Of a DNA stretch of 64,000 bases, positions 25,285 through 37,810 are shown in pieces. This stretch comes from Chondrosia reniformis (Eukaryota > Porifera > Demospongiae > Chondrillida > Chondrillidae). A model generated the notes under the pieces. That model did no database searches and had not been told where the DNA came from. It was given only the letters and a program-made list of their open reading frames with translations. Location of the stretch: assembly GCA_947172415.1 (NCBI GenBank), contig OX359193.1:6256501-6320500 (forward strand). Reading direction: 5' to 3'. The position numbers and the translations under genes were made by a program. The stretch's first letter is position 1. Each line of letters begins with the position of its first letter.

Positions 25285-26364
25285 TCACACTTCAGTTTCT
25301 GATTTCTTAGGACTACTACACTTGTTCAATAAGGCACTCAGGTAGGCATTCAGGAGACTAGCTCTCTTTGCAGCACTTTCAGGTTCCTGGATAAATAGGT
25401 ATAAATAAGTCAAGAAACAATAGTAGACTAAACATTGAAGGAGAGACTAAAAATATACGTACGTTTGTACCTTTAAAAATGGTGAGGTAAATTTCACTAG
25501 GCCATTAAATCCAATGTCTGCAGATAAAGATGAGTCACATGGTAATCACATGGTAATCACATTGGAGTCACATTACATTCACACTGTAATATCATGCACG
25601 TACATACACAGTAACTCTACCTTTCACAAAGGTTTCTGGGATATTCAGAGATGACTCTTGGAAAGCCACTTTTATCAAATGCTGGATTGCCATGATAGTC
25701 TCATGTTGGTGGCTTTGGAGTAACAACTGAGACATGTGCTTTTGGAGAACTGAATATCTGTGCACATGTTACAGAGACACTGACCCATGCAAGTCAAACA
25801 GACAATGTGGTATCACTTACATTATAGGGTAGACATCTTTAAACACATCACAGGCTTGACTGATCGGGGATGTTGTACAAAACCTTTGTTTTGGCAGAAT
25901 CATCAGAATAGATAACTGCTCCAGACTGTAAGTGGATAAATCACAACATTTAATAGGAAAATGTCAAACACAAGTATAAGGATTTCAATATGAAGACTTA
26001 GAAATAGTTGAATATCTCTACTGTGTTTCCTCCTTCCAAATAGTATTACTACTTACTATTAATAAGAGGAGGAGAACCCTGGCCTGATTAGATTCCACAG
26101 CCTTATTCTCCAGCAGTAGTGGTAACACATCATTTCTGGTGTGTGTTCTTTGTCCAACACTTTCAGCAAGTTCAAGCCGAAATTTGTCATTCACTGTAAA
26201 TAACACTGCAACATAGGCCAAATTGTCTCTAGTGATATCTATCAAAGCAACCACTGGAAATGGGTAAAGAATTTAGTGAGGGACAACAGGATATTTACTG
26301 AAGGTTTCTCTCACAATTCATCTCTGCGTATCTGAAAAAAGAGCTTTCCAAATAAGGACATTGC
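25285..26364 (-). pseudogene. NF1 tail copy 2
   Basis: Antisense copies of all five terminal NF1 exons, with stop codon (25285-25287) and splice borders mostly preserved. The [14 protein letters not shown] exon carries a replacement (GACTGATCGGGGATGTTG for GACTGAGGAAAGTG) that adds four bases and shifts the frame. Homology to NF1 stops after GGACATTGC at 26364, inside the preceding exon; beyond it comes AACTCTAATATGTG, the upstream region of a type II collagen promoter. Confidence 0.85.
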
Positions 26365-26839
26365 AACTCTAATATGTGAATTAAATTCTAGTATTCAAAC
26401 TTATTGTTAGATATTCAGCAAAAATATACTGTTTGCTATAAAAGTTTCAAAAACTCATTGGATATAAGTATTTTATAGATATCTGTGAATATTGTCACCT
26501 AGTTGTAGCTCCATATCAGCTGATTGGTAGAGAGACCATCGGGGCCGAAATATCTGTCAATTGAGAAGAGACAACAAAACTGCATCTTCAGACACTCTAA
26601 AAGTTGAAAGATGATCCTTTCAAAAGATAATTGCTTCGGGTGTCTCAAAACCCCACTCATATGAAAACAGTACCTATATTACAAACATTGAGTTTTTATA
26701 ACTTGTTAGTTAATGCATATGACTTCATGTCATTAGAAGTCTGCTATATAAACACTAAGAGGTCATGCCCCTATTATTATTATAATATAATTCATTTGGA
26801 GTTCATCATCCTAATAATCTAGCTAGCTGGTAAGGATCC
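26365..26839 (+). promoter_or_regulatory. type II promoter region of array gene 7
   Basis: The region begins at the NF1 breakpoint. It contains a repeat-derived block (CAGACACTCTAAAAGTTGAA, about 26562-26632) that resembles the inverted-repeat element at 63117-63291, then TATAATATAATTCATTTGG and the motif AATAATCTAGCTAGCTGG just before the ATG. Equivalent regions precede genes 9, 10 and 12. The element boundaries are approximate. Confidence 0.55.
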
Positions 26840-27489
26840 ATGGCTCATAAATGCTTCCTTCTGCTAGTCAAAATATTCTTACTTTTACCTTCACTTCATT
26901 CTCAAGACTCTGACAGAGTTTGCATTGATCCAAAAGGTGATAGAGTCTCCTTTGATATTATTGGTGTGCCTGGACAAGAAGGTCCCTCTGGTCCAGTGGG
27001 TCCAAAAGGTGACAAAGGAAACAAGGGAGACATTGGTCTTGTAGGGCCCAAAGGCGGTCAAGGTGAGAGGGGAGATCAAGGTGTGAACGGTGCACAAGGA
27101 GTGAGAGGTTTACCCGGCCTTCCTGGAGCACCAGGTGAGAGAGGTGAACCTGTAGAGATGAGAGGGATGGTGGATTTTGTCCATGTGCTAACAATCCTAA
27201 TGTGAGAACTAAAGTACCAGATTTTGTTGGTGATGACTATTATTGTGAATCAGGCTTTGATAACCCTCCATCTGATGATAGATATCCTTTAAGACCCACC
27301 TCATGGAATGATCCATTATGGGATGGAGAAGGATGCACCATTCCAGAGAACAGATGTTGTGATAGATATGGTTGGTTTCATAAGAGTGTCCCTTGTACCA
27401 CTGATAACATTGAGGTCAGGTGGTGTGGAAATGGTGCACATGACAATGAAAATGTCTTTACTGATTTGGTGGAGATATGGGTGCTCTAA
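26840..27489 (+). pseudogene. collagen-stalked gene 7, internal deletion
   Basis: The first part (26840-27205) encodes signal peptide and stalk up to GERGEP, then VEMRGM and a stop. The sequence resumes at GATGGTGGATTTTGTCC, in the middle of the head, in another frame, and runs to the normal C terminus (patch GAHDN, ending DLVEIWVL at 27489). The neck and the first half of the head, roughly 550 bases, are gone. The junction carries AGAGATGAGAG, as in gene 6. Type II promoter; type I spacer follows. Pseudogene. Confidence 0.85.
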
Positions 27490-28381
27490 CATTGTGTGAA
27501 TAAATATGAACTGTATAACATGCAACATTTTGTACTCTTGCATTTTCAAAATTTACATGAAATGTTTGTGGTGTTCTACACGTCTTTGACCATACTACTA
27601 CTACATCATAATCAATTAATTTGTAATTTCATTAAAGACTTTGTAATTTCATTAAAGACTTTGTAATTTCTTTGATTATGCTGCTTTTGGATACCTTCTC
27701 ATATACATAAATATGCCAACACATTTGCTGGCAGATCTATACAGCTAGAGATGAGAGTAATATGGTACGTAAGTATTGTCCCCTGCATGTATATGCTAAT
27801 CCTAATGTAAGAACTATATATACTACATGTACCAGATTGTTTGGTTGTCATTTTGAATATTTACATGTAACAAACATTAATTAAATTATATTCTGCACGT
27901 ATATATGTACGTAGGTATAGACATCAGAAAGTCAGTTACATACATGATGAACTTCAAGTATGCAAACATGTCAACACAATAATTTTTATAAGTAAGTATG
28001 TAGGTAGATTGCCATATATGTATACACGTGCACATTTACATATATAGCAATCTCAATTTTCAATCCAATTCCTGTCAACTCTATATACATACAGTACATA
28101 TACATGTTATAAGTAAAGCTGCTACATTAATATAGGTTGCATACAGTATCTTCAGTTATACCTTGGTACGGCCATGGGAGAAGACAAGGAAGGAAGAGAT
28201 AACAATGCAAGTAATATATTAAACTTAAAAATTATTACAATTACAATTAACACATAAATAAGACATTGTTTTCACTCAGGACAAAAGTGTATATTAATGA
28301 AGAAGAGAAAATGAAATGAAAGAGAGATCTAGAGTGAGAGTGAGAGATGGAGAGGAGAGAAAATGAAGGGAGAGGGAGGGT

Positions 28382-28606
28382 GACACACAGCTATCAGAGG
28401 CTGAGAGAAACATCATTCTTAGCAATCTGACTGCAGTACTGGATAACTTGGTTAAAGAGAGAACTGCTGAACTGGAGAATAGATATGGTTGGTTCCATAA
28501 GAGTGTCCCTTGTACCATTGATAACATTGAGGTCAGGTGGTGTGGGAATGGTCCAATTTCTGAAGAAAATATTTTCACTGATTTGGTTGACATTTGGGTG
28601 CTGTGA
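28382..28606 (+). pseudogene. collagen-array gene fragment 8 (neck fused to tail)
   Basis: The GA-rich block of a type I spacer runs straight into GTGACACACAGCTATCAG, the start of the neck, through a shared GTGA. The neck reads normally to ELEN and then jumps in frame to [11 protein letters not shown], near the C terminus (patch GPISE, ending [13 protein letters not shown], stop TGA). It is an open frame of about 72 codons with no ATG, signal peptide or stalk. Product of two deletions; not expected to be expressed. Confidence 0.8.
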
Positions 28607-28860
28607 TGTGTAAATATTTACACAAGTTTGTACTCTTGCATTTTCAACAGATTCTTAGATGATTTTGTAATCTCTTTGATTATGCTGCTTTTGGTTTGGA
28701 TTTGTACATACATATACTAAGCATTAAATTATTATATATATACTTCTTAGAATACACTTGTGGAAATTGGTCATTTCACACATAATATACAAAACTAAAT
28801 TATTTGATGTCATTAAAATAACCTGTAGATAAACAATGTCAAAAACTTAACAAGTAAAAA

Positions 28861-30364
28861 TCACACTTCAGTTTCTGATTTCTTAGGACTACTACACTTG
28901 TTCAATAAGGCACTCAGGTAGGCATTCAGGAGACTAGCTCTCTTTGCAGCACTTTCAGGTTCCTGGATTAATAAATCAAGAAACAATAGTTGACTAAACA
29001 TTGAAGGAGAGACTAAAAATATACATATGTATATACCTTTAAAAATGGTGAGGTAAATTTCACTAGGCTACTAAATCCAATGTCTGCAGATAAAGAGGAG
29101 TCACATGGTAATCACATGGTAATCACATTGGAGTGACATGACATTCACACTGTAATAACATGAAAAATCTAAGATAACATTTTCCTACATGCTATATGCC
29201 TATTCTGTAAAAGAGCCTATAGGGGAACTAAACCTGAGGAGAGCTTTGGATGAAGATACAGGAGTCTTTCTTCCTTCTTTTCCCTTCTTTCATCTTCTTC
29301 TCCACTGGGTCAGACAGCCGTTTCTGGGAATTCCACCCTTCATCAGTGATCCTGGGAGTCTTTGTCTTTTTATTTAATTATCTTGATCTTCTGTGAATCC
29401 TTGGCTCATGCATGCATGCATGTTTACAGTAACTGTACATGATATTCACACTGTAATAACATGCACGTACGTACACAGTAACTGTACCTTTCACAAAGGT
29501 TTCTGGGGTATTCAGGGATGACTCTTGGAAAGCCACTTTTATCAAATGCTGGATTGCCATGATAGTCTCATGTTGGTGGCTTTGGAGTAACAACTGAGAC
29601 ATGTGCTTTTGGAGAACTGAATATCTGTGCACATGTTACAGAGACACTGACCCATGGAAGTCAAACAGACAATGTGGTATCACTTATATTATAGGGTAGA
29701 CATCTTTAAACACATCACAGGCTTGACTGAGGAAAGTGTACAAAACCTTTGTTTTGACAGAATCATCAGAATAGATAACTGCTCCAGACTGTAAGTGGGA
29801 AAAATCACAACATTCAAAAAGAACCATTTCTTTGAGTGTTCCTTAAATACTTCACAAACAGCAAAGGTATTTCACAAGTGTTTGTATAAAGCTGCATGGG
29901 TACTTTTGTACCAAATTGTACAAGAGTAGGTTAAACACACTAAAGTCATTTACTTGTGAAGGAAAATGTCAAACAAGCACAGGTAAAGTATAAGGATTTC
30001 AATATGAAGACCTAGTTGAATATCTCTACTGTGTTTCCTCCTTCCAAATAGTATAACTCACTATTAATAAGAGGAGGAGAACCCTGATCTGATTAGATTC
30101 CACAGCCTTATTCACCAGCAGTAGTGGCAACACATCATCTCTGGTGTGTGTTCTTTGTCCAACACTTTCAGCAAGTTCAAGCCAAAATTTGTCACTCACT
30201 GTAAATAACACTGCAACATAGGCCAAGTTGTCTCTAGTGATATTATAAAGCAACCACTGGAAATGGGTAAAGAATACAGTGAGGGACAAAAGGATATTTA
30301 CTGAAGGTTTTTACAATTCATCTCTTTGTATCTGAAAAAAGAGCTTTCCAAATAAGGACATTGC
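28861..30364 (-). pseudogene. NF1 tail copy 3 (exons look open)
   Basis: All five terminal NF1 exons are present antisense with splice borders and reading frames apparently intact, including the stop at 28861-28863. Small changes only ([21 protein letters not shown]). The intron between the two exons nearest the stop is enlarged by an inserted dispersed repeat (29180-29400). Homology ends inside the preceding exon at 30364, at the same base as copies 2, 4 and 5. No upstream NF1 exons, so on its own it cannot encode a protein. Confidence 0.8.
29180..29400 (+). repeat. dispersed repeat inserted in NF1 tail copy 3
   Basis: It shares an ordered set of motifs with 49440-49630: GGGGAACTAAACCTGAGG, AGCTTTGGATGAAGATACAG, TCTCCACTGGGTCAGACAG, GTTTCTGGGAATTCCACCC and TTCATCAGTGATCCTGG. 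Other copies: about 53450-53640 and 63945-64000, both minus. It is absent from the other NF1 tail copies, so it inserted here after the duplication. Non-autonomous interspersed repeat; class unknown. Confidence 0.7.
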
Positions 30365-30803
30365 AACTCTAATATGTGCATTAAATTCTAGTATTCAAGC
30401 TTAATGTTAGATATACAGCAAAAATATACTGTTTGCCATTGGATATACGTACTTTATAGATATCTGTGAATACTGTCACTCCTCAGCTGATTTGGTAGAG
30501 TGACAGGAGCACTTGGGGCTGAAACATCTGACAATCGAGAAGAGACAACAGAACTGCGTCTTTAGACACTCTAAAAGTCAAAAGATGATCCTTTCAAAAG
30601 ATAATTGCTTCAGGTGTTTACTTAAAGTCCAATCCCCACTCATATGAAAGCCATATTTATATTGAGCTTTACATCTTATTAATTTATGCATGTCATTAGA
30701 GGTCTGCTGTATAAACACTAAGAGAGGTCATGCCCTTATTACATGTACCTATATATATTTCATTTGGAGTTCATTATCCTAATAATCTAGCTAGCCAATA
30801 AGG

Positions 30804-32009
30804 ATGGTAAATAAATGCTTTCTTCTGCTAGTCAAAGTATTCTTACTTTTACCTTTACTTCATTCTCAAGACTCTGATAGAGCTTGCATTGATCCAAAAG
30901 GTGATAGAGTCTCCTTTGATATTATTGGTGTGCCTGGACAAGAAGGTCCAGCTGGTCCAGTGGGTCCAAAAGGCAACAAAGGAAACAAGGGAGACATTGG
31001 TCTTGTAGGGCCCAAAGGCAGTCAAGGTGAGAGGGGAGATCAAGGTGTGAATGGTGCACAAGGAGTGAGAGGTTTACCAGGCCTTCCTGGAGCACCAGGT
31101 GAGAGAGGTGAAGCTGGTAGTTCTGGTAATCAAGGTCCCCCAGGACCCAGGGGAGTGCCTGGTCTACCTGGTGACACACAGCTAACAGAGGCTGAGAGAA
31201 ACATCATTCTTAGCAATCTGACTGCAGTGTTGGATAACTTGGTTAAAGAGAGAACTGCTGAACTAGAGAATGCTCTCTATTGCTACAGAGGTCAGTGTGG
31301 TGAGTGTAGTAACAGATCCATCAGCACACTGTGTGGAGTGAGAGGTCCATGGAGAAGAGTGGCTCACATCAACATGTCAGAGGAAGGAGCAGTGTGTCCT
31401 CCTGGACTGAGAGAGGCTTCTAATGAGACTCTTGGCATAAAGGCTTGTGGTCGTAGTGTTGATAACAAGTGCTCTTCTGTTGATTTTCCAAATGGTAGTT
31501 CTTCGTACACTCAAATATGTGGAATAGTTAGAGGTTATCAAGATGGAGGTAATAATGCATTTAGACCATCTGGTCAATCCCCAAATCTAGCTAATCTAGA
31601 CAGTGCTTATGTTGATGGTATCTCCATCACTCGAGGATCTCCTCGTCAACATGTCTGGACATATGCTGCCCGATCAATTGAGAGTCATGGTGGATTTTGT
31701 CCCTGTGCTAACAATCCTAATGTGAGAAGTGAAGTACCAGATTTTGTTGGTGATGACTATTATTGTGAATCAGGCTTTGTTAACCCTCCATCCGATGGTA
31801 GATATCATTTAAGACCCACCTCATGGAATGATCCATTGTGAGACGGAGAAGGATGCACCATTCCAGAGAACAGATGTTGTGATAGATATGGTTGGTTTCA
31901 TAAGAGTGTCCCTTGTACCACTGATAACATTGAGGTCAGGTGGTGTGGGAATGGTCTATTTGGCAATAAAAATGTCTTTACTGATTTGTTGGAGATATGG
32001 GTGCTCTAA
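30804..32009 (+). pseudogene. collagen-stalked gene 9, premature stop in the head
   Basis: Full length and in frame except for one substitution: DPLWDGEGC reads DPL-stop (TGG to TGA, 31839-31841). The remaining codons through DLLEIWVL and TAA at 32009 are intact. The truncated product of 345 aa would lack the last five Cys, including the [10 protein letters not shown] segment. Type II promoter with TATATATA about 50 bases before the ATG. Unusual residues: FRPSGQS for FGPST. Either a young pseudogene or a null allele of the sequenced individual. Confidence 0.8.
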
Positions 32010-32346
32010 CATTGTGTGAATAAATATGAACTGTATAACATGCAACATTTTGTACTCTTGCATTTTCAAAATTTACATGAAATGTTTGTTGGTGTTCTAC
32101 ACGTCTTTGACTACATTGTGCATATACATTATGTTGTCAGTTCATTAACGACTTTGTAATTTCATTGATTATGCTGCTTTTGGTTAACTATGTATACATA
32201 TACTAAGCATTAAATTATTATATATATACTTTTTAGAATACACTTGCTGAAATTGGTCATTTCACACATAATATACAAAACTAAATTATTTGATGTTATT
32301 AAAATAACCTTTAGATAAAGAATGTCAAAAATGTTACTAGTAAAAG

Positions 32347-33587
32347 TCACACTTCAGTTTCTGATTTCTTAGGATAACTACACTTGTTCAATAAGGCACT
32401 CAGGTAGGTATTCAGGAGACTAGCTCTCTTTGCAGCACTTTCAGGTTCCTGGATAAATACGTCAAGAAACAATAGTAGACTAATTAACATTGAAGGAGAG
32501 ACTAAATAAAAGTTAACAGTTGATGATAATGTATACTGTATGTACCTTTAAAAATGGTGAGGTAAATTTCACTAGGCCACTAAATCCAATGTCTGCAGAT
32601 AAAGAGGAGTCACATGGAAACCACATGGCAGTCACATGACATTCACACTGTAATAACATGCACGGTCATACACAGTAACTGTACCTTTCACAAAGGTTTC
32701 TGGGATATTCAGGGATGACTCTTGGAAAGCCACTTTTATCAAATGCTGGATTGCCATGATAGTCTCATGTTGGTGGCTTTGGAGTAACAACTGAGACATG
32801 TGCTTTTGGAGAACTGAATATCTGTGCACATGTTACAGAGACACTGACCCATGGAAGTCAAACAGACAATGTGGTATCACTTACATTATAGGGTAGACAT
32901 CTTTAAACACATCACAGGCTTGACTGAGGAAAGTGTACAAAACCTTTGTTTTGGCAGAATCATCAGAATAGATAACTGCTCCAGACTGTAAGTGGGATAA
33001 ATCACAACATTCAAAAGGACCTATCCTATATCTTTGATTATACCTTAAATACTTGACAAAAAATATTAACAGCAAAGGGATTTCACAAGTTTATTAGATA
33101 TAGATATAAATTTGAGTAGATTGAGTTTTGTATTGTATATGCTATGAAGAGTAAGGTTAAACACATTAAAATAATTTACTTGTAAAGTAAAATGTCAAAC
33201 AAGCACAGGAGTTTAATATGAAGATTTAAATAGGAATAGTTGAATATCTCAACTGTGTTTCCTCCTTCCAAATAGTATTACTACTTACTATTAATAAGAG
33301 GAGGAGAACCCTGGCCTGATTAGATTCCACAGCCTTATTCTCCAGCAGTAGTGGCAACACATCATCTCTGGTGTGTGTTCTTTGTCCAACACTTTCAGCA
33401 AGTTCAAGCCGAAATTTGTCACTCACTGTAAATAACACTGCAACATAGGCCAAATTGTCTCTAGTGATATCAAAGCAACCACTGGAAATAGGTAAAGAAT
33501 ATAGTGAGAGGACTACAGGATATTTACTGAATTAAGGTTTCTCTTACAGTTCATCTCTTTGTGGAGCTTTTCAAATAAGGACATTGC
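32347..33587 (-). pseudogene. NF1 tail copy 4 (exons look open)
   Basis: Five antisense exons with apparently open frames: stop at 32347-32349, CSYPKK for CSSPKK, and intact [19 protein letters not shown] and [16 protein letters not shown] segments. Homology ends at 33587 inside the preceding exon. With copy 3 it is the best-preserved extra copy. Confidence 0.8.
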
Positions 33588-34342
33588 AACTCTAATATGT
33601 TCATTAAATTCTAGTATTCAAACTTATTGTTAGATATTCAGCAAAAATATACTGTTTGCCATGAAAGTTTCAAGAACTCATTGGATATACTTTATAGATA
33701 TCTGTGAATACTGTCACCTAGTTGTAGCTCCATATCAGTTGATTTGGTAGAGTGACCCTGTGAGGGTCTTCTTCAGTGACACTGAAGAAGAGACCTTCAG
33801 GGCCAAAATGTCTGACAAGAAGAGACAGCAAAACTGTGTCTTCAGACGCTCTAAAAGTTGAAAGATGATCCTTTCAAAAGATAATTGCGTGATGTGTTTA
33901 CTCAAACTCAAATCCCCACTCATATGAAAGCCATACCTACATATATTACAAACATTGAGTTTTACACTTTATCATACGTATGTCATTAGAGGTCTACTAT
34001 ATAAACACTAAGAGGCATAATATACAGTTCAATTATTATCATGCCCGGCAGCCCATGGGTATATAATTGCAGCCATCAATTGCTTTTCAGGTGTTTACTC
34101 AAACTCAAACCAATGCAATCCCCACTCATATGAAAGCCAAATAGAGTACAAACATTGAGTTTTAAAACTTCTTATATATAGTTTATGTTTATATATTCAT
34201 ATGACTTCAGGCCATTAGAAATAAGAAGTCTTCTAAAGACTAAGAGAGGTCATGTCTATTAGAGTGTTTACAGTGCATATGATATAATTCAGTTGAAGTT
34301 CGTCATCCTAATAATGTAGCTAGCTGGTAGGACATTGTTAGG
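33588..34342 (+). promoter_or_regulatory. extended type II promoter region of gene 10
   Basis: Longer than the other type II regions because a segment is duplicated inside it: GTGTTTACTCAAACTCAAA, CCCCACTCATATGAAAGCC, ACAAACATTGAGTTT and AAGACTAAGAGAGGTCATG each occur twice (about 33894-34015 and 34090-34255). It includes TATAATTCAGTTGAAG and TAGCTAGCTGG before the ATG. No gene visible. Confidence 0.5.
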
Positions 34343-35545
34343 ATGGCTCATAAATATTTCCTTCTGCTAGTCAAAGTATTCTTACTTCTACCTTCACTTC
34401 ATTCTCAAGACTCTGATAGAGCTTGCATTGATCCAAAAGGTGACAGAGTCTCCTTTGATATTATTGGTGTGCCTGGACAAGAAGGTCCCTCTGGTCCAGT
34501 GGGTCCAAAAGGTGACAAAGGAAACAAGGGAGACATTGGTCTTGTAGGGCCCAAAGGCAGTCAAGGTGAGAGGGGAGATCAAGGTGTCAAAGGTGCACAA
34601 GGAGTGAGGGGTTTACCAGGCCTTCCTGGAGCACCAGGTGAGAGAGGTGAAGCTGGTATTCTAGGTACTCAAGGTCCCCAAGGACCCAGGGGAGTGCCTG
34701 GTCCACCTGGTGACACACAGCTAACAGAGGCTGAGAGAAACATCATTCTTAGCAATCTGACTGCAGTGTTGGATAACTTGGTTAAAGAGAGAACTGCTGA
34801 ACTGGAGAGTGCTCTCTATTGTTACAGAGGTCAGTGTGGTGAGTGTAATAACAGATCCATCAGCACACTGTGTGGAGTGAGAGGTCCATGGAGAAGAGTG
34901 GCTCACATCAACATGTCAGAGGAAGGAGCAGTGTGTCCTCCTGGACTGAGAGAGGCTTCTAATGAGACTCTTGGCATAAAGGCTTGTGGTCGTAGTGTAG
35001 ATCGTCAGTGCTCTTCTGTTGATTTTCCAACTGGTATGTCTTCGTACACTCAGATATGTGGAATAGTTAGAGGTTATCAAGATGGAGGTAATAATGCATT
35101 TGGACCATCCACAAACCCAAATCTAGCTAATCTAGACAGTCCTTATGTTGATGGTATCTCCATCACTCGAGGATCTCCTCGTCAACATGTCTGGACATAT
35201 GCTGCCCGATCAACTGAAAGTCGTGGTGGATTTTGTCCATGTGCTAACAATCCTAATGTGAGAACTGAAGTACCAGATTTTGTTGGTGATGACTATTATT
35301 GTGAATCAGGCTTTGTTAACCCTCTATCTGATGGTAGACCTTATTCAAGACCCACCTCATGGAGAGATCCATTGTGGGACGGAGAAGGATGCACCATTCC
35401 AGAGAACAGATGTTGTGATAGATATGGTTGGTTTCATAAGAATGTCTTGTGTACCACTGATAACATTGAGGTCAGGTGGTGTGGGAATACTCCACTTGCT
35501 TATGAAAATGTCTTTACTGATTTGGTGGAGATATGGGTGCTCTAA
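34343..35545 (+). CDS. collagen-stalked secreted protein, array gene 10
   Basis: Intronless, 400 aa. Signal peptide ([20 protein letters not shown]), unbroken stalk with [10 protein letters not shown] (as gene 3) and GPPGDTQ, neck, head. Head patches: [22 protein letters not shown], a patch one residue shorter before NLANL (TN), [29 protein letters not shown] and TPLAY. All conserved Cys are present. Type II promoter, but a doubled type I spacer follows. The most divergent head among the intact genes. Confidence 0.88.
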   Translation: MAHKYFLLLVKVFLLLPSLHSQDSDRACIDPKGDRVSFDIIGVPGQEGPSGPVGPKGDKGNKGDIGLVGPKGSQGERGDQGVKGAQGVRGLPGLPGAPGERGEAGILGTQGPQGPRGVPGPPGDTQLTEAERNIILSNLTAVLDNLVKERTAELESALYCYRGQCGECNNRSISTLCGVRGPWRRVAHINMSEEGAVCPPGLREASNETLGIKACGRSVDRQCSSVDFPTGMSSYTQICGIVRGYQDGGNNAFGPSTNPNLANLDSPYVDGISITRGSPRQHVWTYAARSTESRGGFCPCANNPNVRTEVPDFVGDDYYCESGFVNPLSDGRPYSRPTSWRDPLWDGEGCTIPENRCCDRYGWFHKNVLCTTDNIEVRWCGNTPLAYENVFTDLVEIWVL

Positions 35546-37810
35546 CATTGTGTGAATATACATACGTACTTAGATGAACTGTAACATGCAACATTTTGCA
35601 TTTTCACATAAAAAGGTGTTGGTTTTCTACACATCTTTGACCATACTACTACTACTATATACTACTACTACATCATATTAGTAATTTCATTAAAGACTTT
35701 GTAATTTCTTTGATTATCCTGCTTTTGGATACCTTTTCATATACGTATATATGCCAACACATTTGCTGGCAGATCTATACAGCTAGAGATGAGAGTAATA
35801 TGGTACATACGTAAGTATTGTCCCTTGTATATGCTAATCCTAATATATACATATACATACGTAATATAAGAACTATATATATATACTACATGTACCAGAT
35901 TGTTTGGTTGTCATTTTGAATATTTACTTGTAACAAACATTAATTAAATTATATACTGTACATATATATGTACGTAGGTATAGACGTCAGAAAGTCAGTT
36001 ACATACATGATGAACTTCAAGTATGCAAACATGTCAATTAATCTTAGAACACCTACCACTGCACAATTGTCACAATCACTATGGACTCCATGGTATTAGT
36101 CAATAGACTTGTTCTGCACACAGCAAAAACGTAAGCCATGAATCAGAAAGATGAAATCAGTGATTAGTACAGCAGATTAGCTGACTGTATAAATGATAAC
36201 AAACAAATTGCCCATATACGTATTACATAATAATTATTTGTTTATACATCCTTTGAAACCCAATAAACCACAAAAACGTTTCTAAAAGGTTTCATGCTGA
36301 TTGAAACCTGATCTTATTTTGTCCTATGATACATGTATATATATAACTACATTGATTACATTTGGATACATTTTCATATACGTATATATGCCAACACATT
36401 TGCTGGCAGATCTATACAGCTAGAGATGAGAGTAATATGGTACGTAAGTATTGTCCCCTGTATATGCTAATCCTAATGTAAGAACTATATATACTACATG
36501 TACCAGATTGTTTGGTTGTCATTTTGAATATTTACTTGTAACAAACATTAATTAAATTATAGACATCAGAAGGTCAGTTACATACTGATGAACTTCGAAT
36601 TCAAGTATTCAAACATGTCAATTAAGCTTAGAACACCTACCACTGCACAATTGTCACAATCACTATGGACTCCATGGTATTATTCAATAGACTTGTTCTG
36701 CACACAGCAAAACGTAAGCCATGAATCAGAAAGATGAAATCAGTGATTAGTACAGCAGATTAGCTGAGTGTATAAATGATAACAAACAAATTTCCCATAT
36801 ACGTATTACATAATAATTTTTATACGTACGTACGTATGTAGGTAGATTGCCATATATGTATACACATGCACATTTAAATATATGTATATATATATAGCAA
36901 TTTCAATTTTCAATCCAATTCCTGTCAACTCTACATACGTACATATGCATGTTATAAGTAAAACTGCTACATTAATATAGGTTGTATACAGTATCTTCAG
37001 TTATACCTTGGTACGGCCATGGGAGAAGACAAAAAAGGAAGAGATAAACAATGCAAGTAATCAAATCAATATATTAAACTTAAAAACTATTACAATTACA
37101 ATTAACACATAAATAAGACATTGTTTTCACTCAGGACAAAAGGTGTCTCAATTGTTTATTAATGAAGGAGAGAAAATGAAATGAAAGAGAGATCTAGAGT
37201 GAGAGTGAGAGATGGAGAGGAGAGAAAATGAAGGGAGAGGGAGGGTGATAGCCAGAGAGGAAGTGGAGGTAGAGAAAGGGGGAAGGAGTGAGAACTGATA
37301 AAACCTGTTTACTTACCTTGTTATATAGAACAGCATGCATGCTTCATGATCACTGGTATATTGACAGTGATCTTTGGATTGGACTGGATGAATAGAAAAA
37401 AGTGGGTATAGATATGGGTGCATGGATGGTGTTATATATGATGTATATTAGTTACATTATACTTTCATATACGTACGTATATGTCAATATTAATGTGTTC
37501 TAATGGTAATGCATACCATATTATTTTGTTTACTATCTTACATATATGTATGTATATCACAGGACCAAATCTCAGATTTCATATAAAACAAAACTGCCAG
37601 TTTCCAAGGATACTTTGTGAAATGGTTAATTTGGAGGCTTCAATGTGCCCTGTTTATACATCCTTTGAAACCCAATAAACCACAAAAACGTTTCTAATAG
37701 GTTTCATGCTGATACATATATACGTATATAACTACATTGATTATTGTAGCCACATTTTAGCCATAAAAGCTAAAAGTAATCAAGTTCATACGTATATAGG
37801 ACAGTTTACA
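35546..37810. repeat. doubled type I spacer
   Basis: The fossil head-domain segment and the following ACAAACATTAATTAAATTATA stretch occur twice (about 35745-35960 and 36385-36560), separated by a piece of promoter I (TTTGAAACCCAATAAACCAC and following, about 36240-36360). A duplication inside the spacer is the simplest explanation. The GA-rich block is at 37160-37290 and the next promoter (CATAAAAGC) near 37762. Confidence 0.7.
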
